A stretch of DNA of 64,000 nt, taken from Tropicibacter naphthalenivorans (lineage in GTDB: Bacteria; Pseudomonadota; Alphaproteobacteria; Rhodobacterales; Rhodobacteraceae). Below, in pieces: positions 28,957 through 36,136 of this stretch. The stretch lies in the NCBI RefSeq assembly GCF_900176475.1, contig NZ_FWXX01000001.1, positions 496,001-560,000 of the forward strand, given 5' to 3'. The notes beneath the pieces are model-generated. The model was not told the DNA's origin. It did no database searches and worked only from the letters and a program-made list of their open reading frames with translations. The position numbers were made by a program, and so were the translations under genes. The stretch's first letter is position 1; each line of letters starts with the position of its first letter.

Positions 28957-28972
28957 ACCCAAACGCAAAAAA

Positions 28973-28993
28973 GCCGGGGCACACCCGGCTTTT
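28973..28993. terminator. Bidirectional terminator between epimerase and sugar-acid operon
   Basis: GCCGGG and CCCGGC form a 6-bp stem with a 5-base loop (GCACA), flanked by six A on the left and four T on the right, so it can act on both convergent transcripts. Confidence 0.85.
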
Positions 28994-29003
28994 CAACGCA
29001 TCA

Positions 29004-29062
29004 CCCAAGGGACGGTGGGCGGGGCGTGGTTCCGCAGGAACGAGCGTCCGCCCACCGGGCCC
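29004..29062. repeat. GC-rich mosaic-hairpin intergenic repeat, copy A
   Basis: The core GGGACGGTGGGCGGGGCG (29009-29026) is followed by a perfect hairpin GTTCC-GCA-GGAAC (29029-29041). An outer pair, CGGTGGGCGG (29013-29022) with CCGCCCACCG (29048-29057), encloses it. The repeat ends on the base before the stop codon of the minus-strand dehydrogenase. Related copies are at 48082 and 53991. Confidence 0.7.
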
Positions 29063-30577
29063 TTAGCTCCAGTCCCCTGGCAGCAAGGCGTCAGGGAAAT
29101 TCTGATAGCACACGGGCCGCAGAAACCGGCGGATCGCCAATGTCCCGACACTGGTTGCACCAAAGTTCGTCGACGCCGGGTACGGGCCACCATGCACCAT
29201 CGCATCAGCCACTTCGACGCCCGTCGGGAACCCGTTGACCAACAAACGGCCCGCTTTGCGCTCCAGCGCAGGCATCAGGCTTTGCGCGACGGGTAAATCG
29301 CCCTCGTCCATATGCAGCGTGGCCGTCAACTGACCTTCAAAACCACGCGCCAGCGCGTCCATCTCCTCCGGGCCAGACACCCGGACAACCAGCCCGAGAG
29401 GGCCAAAGACCTCCTCGCCAAGCGCATGATCTTGCAAGTAATTTTCAGCGTCAGTCTCATACAGGTTCGGCGCTGCAAAGCGGCCCTCGCTATCAGACAC
29501 CAGCACCGGCTTCACCGCGTTGCGCCCGTCAAAGCGCGCCTTGCCATCCCGGTACGCATCAGCGATCCCATCGGTCAACATGCACTGTGTCTGAACACCC
29601 TTGAGCGCCTCAGCCGCCGCTTGCACCAGAGCATCGCCCGCAGCGCCTTTTTCAACGACGGCAATACCAGGGTTGGTGCAGAACTGGCCCGCGCCCATGG
29701 TCAACGACGCTGCCCAACCAGTGCCAATATCGGCTCCCCGGGCCTCTGCGGCCTTGGGCAGAACAAACATCGGGTTGACCGAGCCCAACTCGCCAAAGAA
29801 CGGGATCGGCTCCGGACGTTGTGCACAAAGATCATACAAGGCGCGACCGCCGCCCAAAGATCCGGTAAAGCCCACCGCCTTGATCAACTCATGCTGCACC
29901 AAAGACGTCCCCACGTCGCGCTTGCCGCCTTGGATAAGGCTGAAAACGCCGGGATGTATACCACAAGTATTCACAGCAGCATGAATGGCTTCGGCAACGA
30001 TTTCTCCGGTGCCGGGATGCGCAGAGTGTCCCTTGACGACAACTGGGCACCCCGCTGCCAGCGCGCTCGCGGTATCACCGCCTGCCGTCGAAAATGCCAA
30101 AGGAAAGTTCGACGCGCCAAAGACGGCAACCGGACCAATCGGGCGCTGAACCATCTTGAGATCGGGACGCGGCAAGGGCTGACGATCCGGCAGCGCCTCA
30201 TCATGACGGCGATCCAAATAGGCGCCCTTCAGAATATGTTCCGCAAAAAGACGCAGTTGGCCGGTGGTGCGCCCCCGTTCCCCTTGCAGGCGCGCTTCGG
30301 GAAGGCCCGTTTCCTGCACGCCAATTTCGGTGATCGCCTCGGCGCGTGCTTCGATCTCATCGGCAATGGCGTTCAGAAATTTGGCGCGCTCCTCGCGGCT
30401 GGAATAGCCATAGGACCAAAAGGCATCCTCTGCGGCCCGCGCCGCTTGATCCACAAGCTCAGGCGTACCCACACTGTATGCAAAAGATGTACCAGTTGAG
30501 GGCTCGGACATGAACGTGGTCTCAGATGCAACCCATTCCCCGGCGATCAGATGTTTTCCATGCGGTTTGAATACCAT
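29063..30577 (-). CDS. 2,5-dioxovalerate (alpha-ketoglutarate semialdehyde) dehydrogenase
   Basis: A 504-residue aldehyde dehydrogenase. The catalytic Cys lies in AGQFCTNPG and the general base Glu in FFGELGSVNP; the block PIGPVAVFGASNFPLAFSTA is typical of KGSADH enzymes. It oxidises 2,5-dioxopentanoate to 2-oxoglutarate, the last step of oxidative pentose or sugar-acid pathways. The ATG at 30577 has GAGGAG seven bases upstream; a longer frame adds an unlikely prefix. It is the last gene of the four-gene operon, and its family role fits the three genes before it. Confidence 0.92.
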   Translation of the reverse strand: MVFKPHGKHLIAGEWVASETTFMSEPSTGTSFAYSVGTPELVDQAARAAEDAFWSYGYSSREERAKFLNAIADEIEARAEAITEIGVQETGLPEARLQGERGRTTGQLRLFAEHILKGAYLDRRHDEALPDRQPLPRPDLKMVQRPIGPVAVFGASNFPLAFSTAGGDTASALAAGCPVVVKGHSAHPGTGEIVAEAIHAAVNTCGIHPGVFSLIQGGKRDVGTSLVQHELIKAVGFTGSLGGGRALYDLCAQRPEPIPFFGELGSVNPMFVLPKAAEARGADIGTGWAASLTMGAGQFCTNPGIAVVEKGAAGDALVQAAAEALKGVQTQCMLTDGIADAYRDGKARFDGRNAVKPVLVSDSEGRFAAPNLYETDAENYLQDHALGEEVFGPLGLVVRVSGPEEMDALARGFEGQLTATLHMDEGDLPVAQSLMPALERKAGRLLVNGFPTGVEVADAMVHGGPYPASTNFGATSVGTLAIRRFLRPVCYQNFPDALLPGDWS

Positions 30578-30588
30578 GTGTATACTCC

Positions 30589-31503
30589 TCACTTGCCCCA
30601 TTTCAGGGCGATCAGGTCCAGCTCTTGCGAAAGGCTGATAAGGCGCTCTTTCGTCCGTGCGGACAGAGGTTTCAAGGGATGACGCACAAAGTCAGAGCCG
30701 ATCACCCCGCCTTCCATCATCACGGTTTTTGCGGCGCGCAAGCCGCATTGGCGGTTTTCGTGATTGATCAGCGGCAAACACAGCTTCCACTGGTCGAGCG
30801 CCGCATCGTGATTTCCCGCCAGATACTCGGTCACGATCGGGCGAATTTTCTCGGGCTGCAAGGCCGAGGTCATCGTTCCGGTGCAGCCCGCGTCCAGATC
30901 GGCCAGCAGAGTTACCGCCTCTTCACCGTCGAACGGACCCACAATGTGATCTCCGCCGGCTTCGATCAAAGCGGCCAATTTATCGGCGGCGAACGGCGTC
31001 TCGATCTTGAAATAAGACACATTTTCAATATCTTGCGCCATCTTGACCAGCACGAGCACTGGCAAGGACACCCCCGACAAAGGCGCGTCCTGCACCATGA
31101 TCGGGATGTTGACCGCATCGCTGACCGCTTGGAAATGCTCGAAAATGCCGTCGGGCGCGGGCACCAGACCGACACCATGATAGGGCGGCATCATCATGAG
31201 CATCGACGCGCCCATCGCCTCTGCGGCCTTGGCGCGCGCGACAACCACGTCGGTCGAGAAATGCGACACGGTCACGATGACCGGCACGCGGCCCGCGACC
31301 TGCTCCAGCGAATGACGCATGACCAGTGCGCGCTCTTCGTCGGACAGCAGGAACTGTTCCGAGTAGTTTGCAAGTATACAAATTGCATCCACGCCTTGAT
31401 CGATCATGCAATCCATCACGCGGCGGGTGCCTTCTTCGTCGACACGCCCGTCCGCATGGAACGGCGTCGGCGCGACCGGCAGGATGCCCGTCAGTTTTTC
31501 CAT
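30589..31503 (-). CDS. 2-keto-3-deoxy-L-arabonate dehydratase (DapA/NAL family)
   Basis: A 304-residue class I aldolase-fold protein of the dihydrodipicolinate synthase family. The Schiff-base lysine is in SYFKIETP. The segment GVDAICILANYSEQF and the C-terminal LINHENRQCGL resemble, from memory, the L-2-keto-3-deoxyarabonate dehydratase of Azospirillum more than DapA itself. It would convert 2-keto-3-deoxyarabonate to 2-oxoglutarate semialdehyde, feeding the next gene. Other keto-deoxy acid substrates in the family, such as keto-deoxyglucarate, are possible but less likely given the partners. Confidence 0.82.
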   Translation of the reverse strand: MEKLTGILPVAPTPFHADGRVDEEGTRRVMDCMIDQGVDAICILANYSEQFLLSDEERALVMRHSLEQVAGRVPVIVTVSHFSTDVVVARAKAAEAMGASMLMMMPPYHGVGLVPAPDGIFEHFQAVSDAVNIPIMVQDAPLSGVSLPVLVLVKMAQDIENVSYFKIETPFAADKLAALIEAGGDHIVGPFDGEEAVTLLADLDAGCTGTMTSALQPEKIRPIVTEYLAGNHDAALDQWKLCLPLINHENRQCGLRAAKTVMMEGGVIGSDFVRHPLKPLSARTKERLISLSQELDLIALKWGK

Positions 31504-31514
31504 GTCTCTCTCCC

Positions 31515-32426
31515 TTACCAGTCGAAGGGCGGCACGGTCACGCGCTCGCCCAGCATAAATGCGTCTGCCACATGGCGCAGCGGCGACAGGTCCATGTCGA
31601 TCCCGCCCGTCGCCACCAACTCGGCCATCTCGTTGTAAAGCCTTGGGTATTCCCCTTGCAGGCCTGCGGCTGCGCCCTGCTCTGCGCCGTTAATCACCAT
31701 GCGCGCGCCGCCCTCGTGCAGGGTCAGCGTGCCGGCATCTGTCTGCACCTCGATGTCCCAGAACTCGGGGCCTTGGTGATCCCAATTGAAATAGGCCGAA
31801 ACGCCGTCCGTGAACGTCAACTCCGCCGCGATCGGGGTTTGGCGATTTTCTGGGAAGGACAGCTTTGCACACACTAAGTGTACCGGCGCGGGCAGGATTT
31901 TTGTCATGATCGACAGAGCGTTAATGCCAGGATCAAAGACCCCCATGCCGCCGGGTTCAAAGCACCAATCCTGCCCCGGATGCCACTTGCGGACATCTTC
32001 GCGCCAATTGATATGCAATTTGTGTACAGTCTTGTCGGCGAGCCAGGCGCGCGCTGCATCGACCATGGCCGCCTCGCGCGAGTGCCACGTGGCGAACAGC
32101 GAAACGCCCGCCGCGCGAGCCAGATCGGCCAGAGCGTGGCATTCCGACAGGGTCGCGCCGGGCGGTTTTTCCAACATGACGTGCCGCCCCGCCGCAATCG
32201 CCGCACGGGCATAGGCAAACCGAGGCACCGGCGGCAGGCACAGGGACACAACCCTAATGTCGGGCCGCGCCGTTAACATTTCGGTCATGTCCGTAAACGC
32301 TTCGACACCCGAAACGCGGCCTTGGCGCGACACCGTCGCCGCCAACTCCCAGTCCGGGCTGGCCGCGAGGGAGGGAACGTGCTGGTCCAGCGCGATCTTT
32401 CCGACCCCAACTAACGCAATCTTCAT
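31515..32426 (-). CDS. L-arabinose/D-galactose 1-dehydrogenase (Gfo/Idh/MocA family)
   Basis: A 303-residue NAD(P)-dependent dehydrogenase. The Rossmann start IALVGVGKIALDQHVPSLA, the EKP motif in MLEKPPGATLSECHAL and the C-terminal-domain block WHPGQDWCFEPGGMGVFDPG match the arabinose/galactose 1-dehydrogenase subfamily. It oxidises the sugar to its lactone, the first pathway step. The ATG at 32426 shares a base with the dehydratase stop (TGATG), with AAGGA upstream; a TTG just before is less likely. Confidence 0.85.
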   Translation of the reverse strand: MKIALVGVGKIALDQHVPSLAASPDWELAATVSRQGRVSGVEAFTDMTEMLTARPDIRVVSLCLPPVPRFAYARAAIAAGRHVMLEKPPGATLSECHALADLARAAGVSLFATWHSREAAMVDAARAWLADKTVHKLHINWREDVRKWHPGQDWCFEPGGMGVFDPGINALSIMTKILPAPVHLVCAKLSFPENRQTPIAAELTFTDGVSAYFNWDHQGPEFWDIEVQTDAGTLTLHEGGARMVINGAEQGAAAGLQGEYPRLYNEMAELVATGGIDMDLSPLRHVADAFMLGERVTVPPFDW

Positions 32427-34168
32427 CAATGTGAATCCTTCCCGACCGGCGCGCCGCGACAGCCCTTGAGAAAGTCCAGATCCGCCCCGGTGTCGGCGCC
32501 TTCGACGTGGTTCTGGTGCAGCCAGGCATAGCCACCCACGGGTTGCTCATGCGACGGCGCCCACGCGGCCAGACGCTGGGCCAGTTCACAGGCGGAGATG
32601 TCCAGATGCAGGCGACGGTTCGGCACGTCCACTTCGATCATGTCGCCGTTCTGCACAACGGCCAAAGGCCCACCGGCAGCCGCTTCGGGGGAGGTGTGCA
32701 GGATCACCGTGCCATAGGCGGTGCCAGACATACGCGCGTCGGAAATGCGGATCATATCCTTGATTCCCTTACGCAAAACCTTGGGCGGCAGGCCCATGTT
32801 GCCAACCTCGGACATGCCAGGATAGCCCTTGGGTCCGCAGTTTTTCAGCACCATGATGCAGGTCTCGTCGATGTCGAGATCCTCGTCCCCGATGCGCGCC
32901 TTGTAGTCGTCGATGTTCTCGAACACCACGGCGCGGCCGCGATGTGTCATCAGCTCGGGCGTCGCGGCAGACGGCTTCAGCACCGCGCCTTTGGGGGCAA
33001 GATTGCCACGCAGAACCGCGATCCCGCCCTGCTGGGTCAGCGCCTTTTCCACCGGCAGAATGACGTCTTCGTTCCAGTTCTTGGCGTCCTTGACCTCGGA
33101 CCAGATTGTCTCTCCGGACACGGTCAGGGCGTCCTTGTGCAGCTTGTCGCCCTCGCCAAGGCGTTTCAGCACCACCGGCAGACCGCCTGCGTAAAAGAAT
33201 TCTTCCATCAGGTATGTGCCCGACGGCTGGAGGTTAACGATTGTCGCCACGTCGCGCCCGCAGCGGTCCCAATCGTCCAGTGTAATGTCCACACCGACCC
33301 GCCCGGCAATCGCCAGCAGGTGCACCACGGTGTTGGTCGACCCGCCCACCGCGCCATTGGTGCGGATCGCGTTTTCGAACGCTTCGCGGGTCAGGATGTC
33401 AGAGGGTTTCAGGTCGTCCTTGACCATCTGCACGATCCGCCGCCCCGACAGTTGCGCCATCACGCGGCGGCGCGCATCCACCGCCGGGATCGCCGCGTTT
33501 CCGGACAGCGCCATGCCCAGGGCTTCGGCCATGGACGCCATCGAGGACGCCGTCCCCATGGTGTTGCACGTCCCCGAAGAGCGGGTCACCGCCGCTTCGG
33601 CGTCGAGGAACTCGTCCTGCGTCATCTCGCCTGCCTTGACCGCTTCGGAGAACTTCCACAGGTGGGTGCCCGCGCCGACGCGCTCGCCCTGGAACCAGCC
33701 GTTCAGCATCGGCCCGCCGGTCACCACGATGGACGGCAAATCGCAAGACGCCGCAGCCATCAACAGCGACGGCGTGGTCTTGTCGCAGCCGACCATCAGC
33801 ACGCAGCCGTCGATGGGCTGGCCGCGGATTTGCTCTTCGATCGACATGGCGGCGAGGTTGCGGAACATCATCGCCGTGGGACGGAAGGTGTTTTCCGAAG
33901 CGCTGAACACAGGCACTTCGACCGGGAAGCCGCCAGCCTCCCAGATGCCGGCTTTGACCTTTTCGCACAGCTCGCGCAGGTGGCCGTTGCAGGGCGTCAG
34001 GTCGGACCACGTGTTGAGGATGCCGATCACCGGGCGCCCGTCGAACAGATCGTCCGGGTAGCCTTGGTTTTTCAGCCAGCCACGGTGGTAGATCACGTCG
34101 CGGCTGGTGCCGCCGTACCATTCCTGACTGCGCAGTTTGCGCGGCCACTCAGCCGGTTTGAAAGTCAT
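32426..34168 (-). CDS. Sugar-acid dehydratase, L-arabonate type (IlvD/Edd family)
   Basis: A 580-residue Fe-S dehydratase. Cluster-ligand cysteines are visible in DLTPCNGHL, MVGCDKTTP and SSGTCNTMGT. The N-terminus (RSQEWYGGTSRDVIYHRGWLKNQG) is that of pentonate/hexonate dehydratases, not of dihydroxy-acid dehydratase for valine. It would turn arabonate into 2-keto-3-deoxyarabonate. The ATG at 34168 has GGAGG seven bases upstream; earlier in-frame starts run into the operator region. It is the first gene of the operon, behind two GTATAC palindromes. Confidence 0.88.
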   Translation of the reverse strand: MTFKPAEWPRKLRSQEWYGGTSRDVIYHRGWLKNQGYPDDLFDGRPVIGILNTWSDLTPCNGHLRELCEKVKAGIWEAGGFPVEVPVFSASENTFRPTAMMFRNLAAMSIEEQIRGQPIDGCVLMVGCDKTTPSLLMAAASCDLPSIVVTGGPMLNGWFQGERVGAGTHLWKFSEAVKAGEMTQDEFLDAEAAVTRSSGTCNTMGTASSMASMAEALGMALSGNAAIPAVDARRRVMAQLSGRRIVQMVKDDLKPSDILTREAFENAIRTNGAVGGSTNTVVHLLAIAGRVGVDITLDDWDRCGRDVATIVNLQPSGTYLMEEFFYAGGLPVVLKRLGEGDKLHKDALTVSGETIWSEVKDAKNWNEDVILPVEKALTQQGGIAVLRGNLAPKGAVLKPSAATPELMTHRGRAVVFENIDDYKARIGDEDLDIDETCIMVLKNCGPKGYPGMSEVGNMGLPPKVLRKGIKDMIRISDARMSGTAYGTVILHTSPEAAAGGPLAVVQNGDMIEVDVPNRRLHLDISACELAQRLAAWAPSHEQPVGGYAWLHQNHVEGADTGADLDFLKGCRGAPVGKDSH

Positions 34169-34206
34169 CGCCGATCCTCCCATCGCGTGTGGGGGCACGC
34201 TAGAGA

Positions 34207-34268
34207 AGCTAGGTATACCGTTCAAATGCCATTATTGGCGGGGGGTATTTCAAAAATGGTATACCAAT
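34207..34268 (-). promoter_or_regulatory. Twin GTATAC palindromes upstream of the sugar-acid operon
   Basis: AGGTATACCG (34211-34220) and TGGTATACCA (34257-34266; perfect 10-base palindrome) share the core GGTATACC and are 46 bases apart. They lie 43 and 89 bases upstream of the first gene. This pattern is typical of a GntR- or LacI-type operator pair. No regulator gene of that kind lies in the window. Confidence 0.6.
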
Positions 34269-34288
34269 AGGCGCGCGGTCAGGCGGGG

Positions 34289-35536
34289 TTAAAACGGCAT
34301 CACCTGCTTGGCGGCAAAGGCCAGATCATAGGCGCGCTGCTGCACGGCTTTGAAAGGCACCTTTTGCGGTTGGGTCAGGGGCAAGGGCAGCGCGGAGGAG
34401 TCACCTCCGGCCAAGTGCTGGGCCAGCGCGCGACCGAACAGCGTGCCGGTGGTGATGCCGCGCCCGTTGTAACCGATGGGCGCGTAAAGACCGCTGTCCA
34501 GATGCAGAAGGCGCGGCAGGTGATCCGGCGTCATGGCGATGCGCCCGTGCCAGCCGTGTTCCAGCGTCAGCGGCCCGAGTTCGGGGAACCACTGGCGCAA
34601 GGTCCGCTGCGCCCACGCCCGGCTAAGCCCGCCCAGATTGCGCCCCATGGTCCCCAGCACCAGCCGCCCCTCGGCATCGCGCCGCAGGGATCGCATCACA
34701 AGGCCGGTGTCCCACAGCCCCTGCCCTTGCGGCAGGATATGCGCCGCCTCTGCCCCCAAGGGCGTTGTGGAAATCTGGAAAAAGTGGATATCGCTCCAGC
34801 AGTTAGACAGCCCCGGCCACAGCGCATCGCTATAGGCATTGGCGGCCAGAACCACGTTTTGGGCGCGCAGATCGCCGCCTGCCGTGGTCACGATCCAAGC
34901 AGTCCCGTCACGGCGCAGCCCGGTGACGCGCACCCCGGTGCTGACCTTGGCCCCCTGCGCCTTCGCCGCCCGCGCCAGCCCGCGCGCATAGCCCATGGGG
35001 TTCACCGTCCCGGCCCGCGCGTCCAGCAAACCGCCGTGAAAGGCGCGCGTGCCGGTGCGCTCAAAGGCCTGATCCGCGGTCAGCAGCTGCACCGGCGCGC
35101 CCAACCGCTGCCAATCGTCATAGCGCGCCCGCAGATCGCGCATCCCGCTGGGGGCGTGGGCGGCGTGGATGGTGCCCGCACGCGTGGCTTCGCAGCGGAT
35201 CTGGTGCCGTTCGATCAGGTCAAAGACCTGACGCGGCGCGTCCCCGAACTGTTCCAGAAAGGCGGGGCCATGTGCCCCCATCGCGGCCAACAGCTTGGAC
35301 GGCGGCAGCCACAGCCCTGCGTTCACCAGGCCGACATTGCGCCCCGATCCGCCGTGGCCGACTTGCTCGGCCTCCAGCACATGCGCGCGCAGGCCCGCCT
35401 CGGCGCAGTGTAGCGCGCAGGACAAACCGGTGTAGCCGCCGCCAACGATGGCCACGTCACAATCGCCCGCGTCAAAGCCCGCCTCGACAGGCGCTTCAAC
35501 TGCCGTATCCCACCAGAATGTTTCGGAAACTGTCAT
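34289..35536 (-). CDS. FAD-dependent oxidoreductase, PuuB/DadA-like (DAO family)
   Basis: A 415-residue flavoprotein. The dinucleotide motif VAIVGGGYTGLSCALHCAEAG is near residue 28 and the C-terminal FAD-binding block APIGYNGRGITTGTLFGRALA is intact. The SGRNVGLVNAG segment is typical of gamma-glutamylputrescine oxidase-like enzymes, which deaminate amines or D-amino acids. The substrate is unknown. It lies upstream of the sugar-acid operon on the same strand, but the operator region between them suggests a separate unit. AGAGGTGA precedes the ATG. Confidence 0.88.
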   Translation of the reverse strand: MTVSETFWWDTAVEAPVEAGFDAGDCDVAIVGGGYTGLSCALHCAEAGLRAHVLEAEQVGHGGSGRNVGLVNAGLWLPPSKLLAAMGAHGPAFLEQFGDAPRQVFDLIERHQIRCEATRAGTIHAAHAPSGMRDLRARYDDWQRLGAPVQLLTADQAFERTGTRAFHGGLLDARAGTVNPMGYARGLARAAKAQGAKVSTGVRVTGLRRDGTAWIVTTAGGDLRAQNVVLAANAYSDALWPGLSNCWSDIHFFQISTTPLGAEAAHILPQGQGLWDTGLVMRSLRRDAEGRLVLGTMGRNLGGLSRAWAQRTLRQWFPELGPLTLEHGWHGRIAMTPDHLPRLLHLDSGLYAPIGYNGRGITTGTLFGRALAQHLAGGDSSALPLPLTQPQKVPFKAVQQRAYDLAFAAKQVMPF

Positions 35537-35611
35537 GCGTCACCTCTTGGCGCACAGCCTTGCACCCGTCGCCAAGGGCGGTCAATCTGCCCCGCAACCA
35601 AAGGGGACAAA

Positions 35612-36004
35612 ATGCGCAAACTCACCACCACCTCTGCCGAACTGGTCGCCAAAGCCCGCGCCCGCATCGAGGAAATCGAAACGCCCGACCTGATCGCCTT
35701 AGTCGATGACCCGGACGTGGTGATCGTCGACATTCGAGACCCGCGCGAACGCCAGCGCATGGGGTTCATCCCCGGCGCGGTCCACGCCCCGCGCGGAATG
35801 CTGGAATTCTGGGTCGATCCCGAAAGCCCCTATTTCAAGCCGGTTTTCGGCGAGGATAAACGCTTTGTCCTGCACTGCGCCTCGGGGTGGCGGTCTGCCC
35901 TGTCGGCGGCGGCGCTGAACGACATGGGCTTTGCCTGCGCCCACCTGCGCGAAGGCTTTTCCACGTGGAAAGACCACGGCGGCCCGGTGGAATTTCCCGC
36001 TTAG
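35612..36004 (+). CDS. Rhodanese-like domain protein
   Basis: A 130-residue single rhodanese domain. The active-site loop is HCASGWRSA with C89 as the sulfur-carrying residue; the substrate-binding region IVDIRDPRERQRMGFIPGAVHAPRG is typical. It has no signal peptide, so it acts in the cytoplasm, likely in sulfur transfer. It is divergent from the PuuB-like gene. AGGGGA lies just before the ATG. Confidence 0.9.
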   Translation: MRKLTTTSAELVAKARARIEEIETPDLIALVDDPDVVIVDIRDPRERQRMGFIPGAVHAPRGMLEFWVDPESPYFKPVFGEDKRFVLHCASGWRSALSAAALNDMGFACAHLREGFSTWKDHGGPVEFPA

Positions 36005-36070
36005 CGCGAGCGATCCCAAGCACTTACAGCCACCAGTGACCACGGGTCAGGTTTTCCGTCGTTGACTCAA

Positions 36071-36120
36071 GGGCAATGGGTAACGGACAGTAAACACGTA
36101 ATTTTGATCGTCCATTGCCC
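36071..36120 (+). promoter_or_regulatory. Inverted repeat in the leader of the protease gene
   Basis: GGGCAATGG (36071-36079) and CCATTGCCC (36112-36120) are perfect 9-base arms separated by 32 bases. The right arm ends only a few bases before the AGGAG ribosome site (36125-36129), so an mRNA hairpin could affect initiation; alternatively the arms are an operator pair. Confidence 0.45.
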
Positions 36121-36136
36121 CTGTAGGAGCCTTCCG

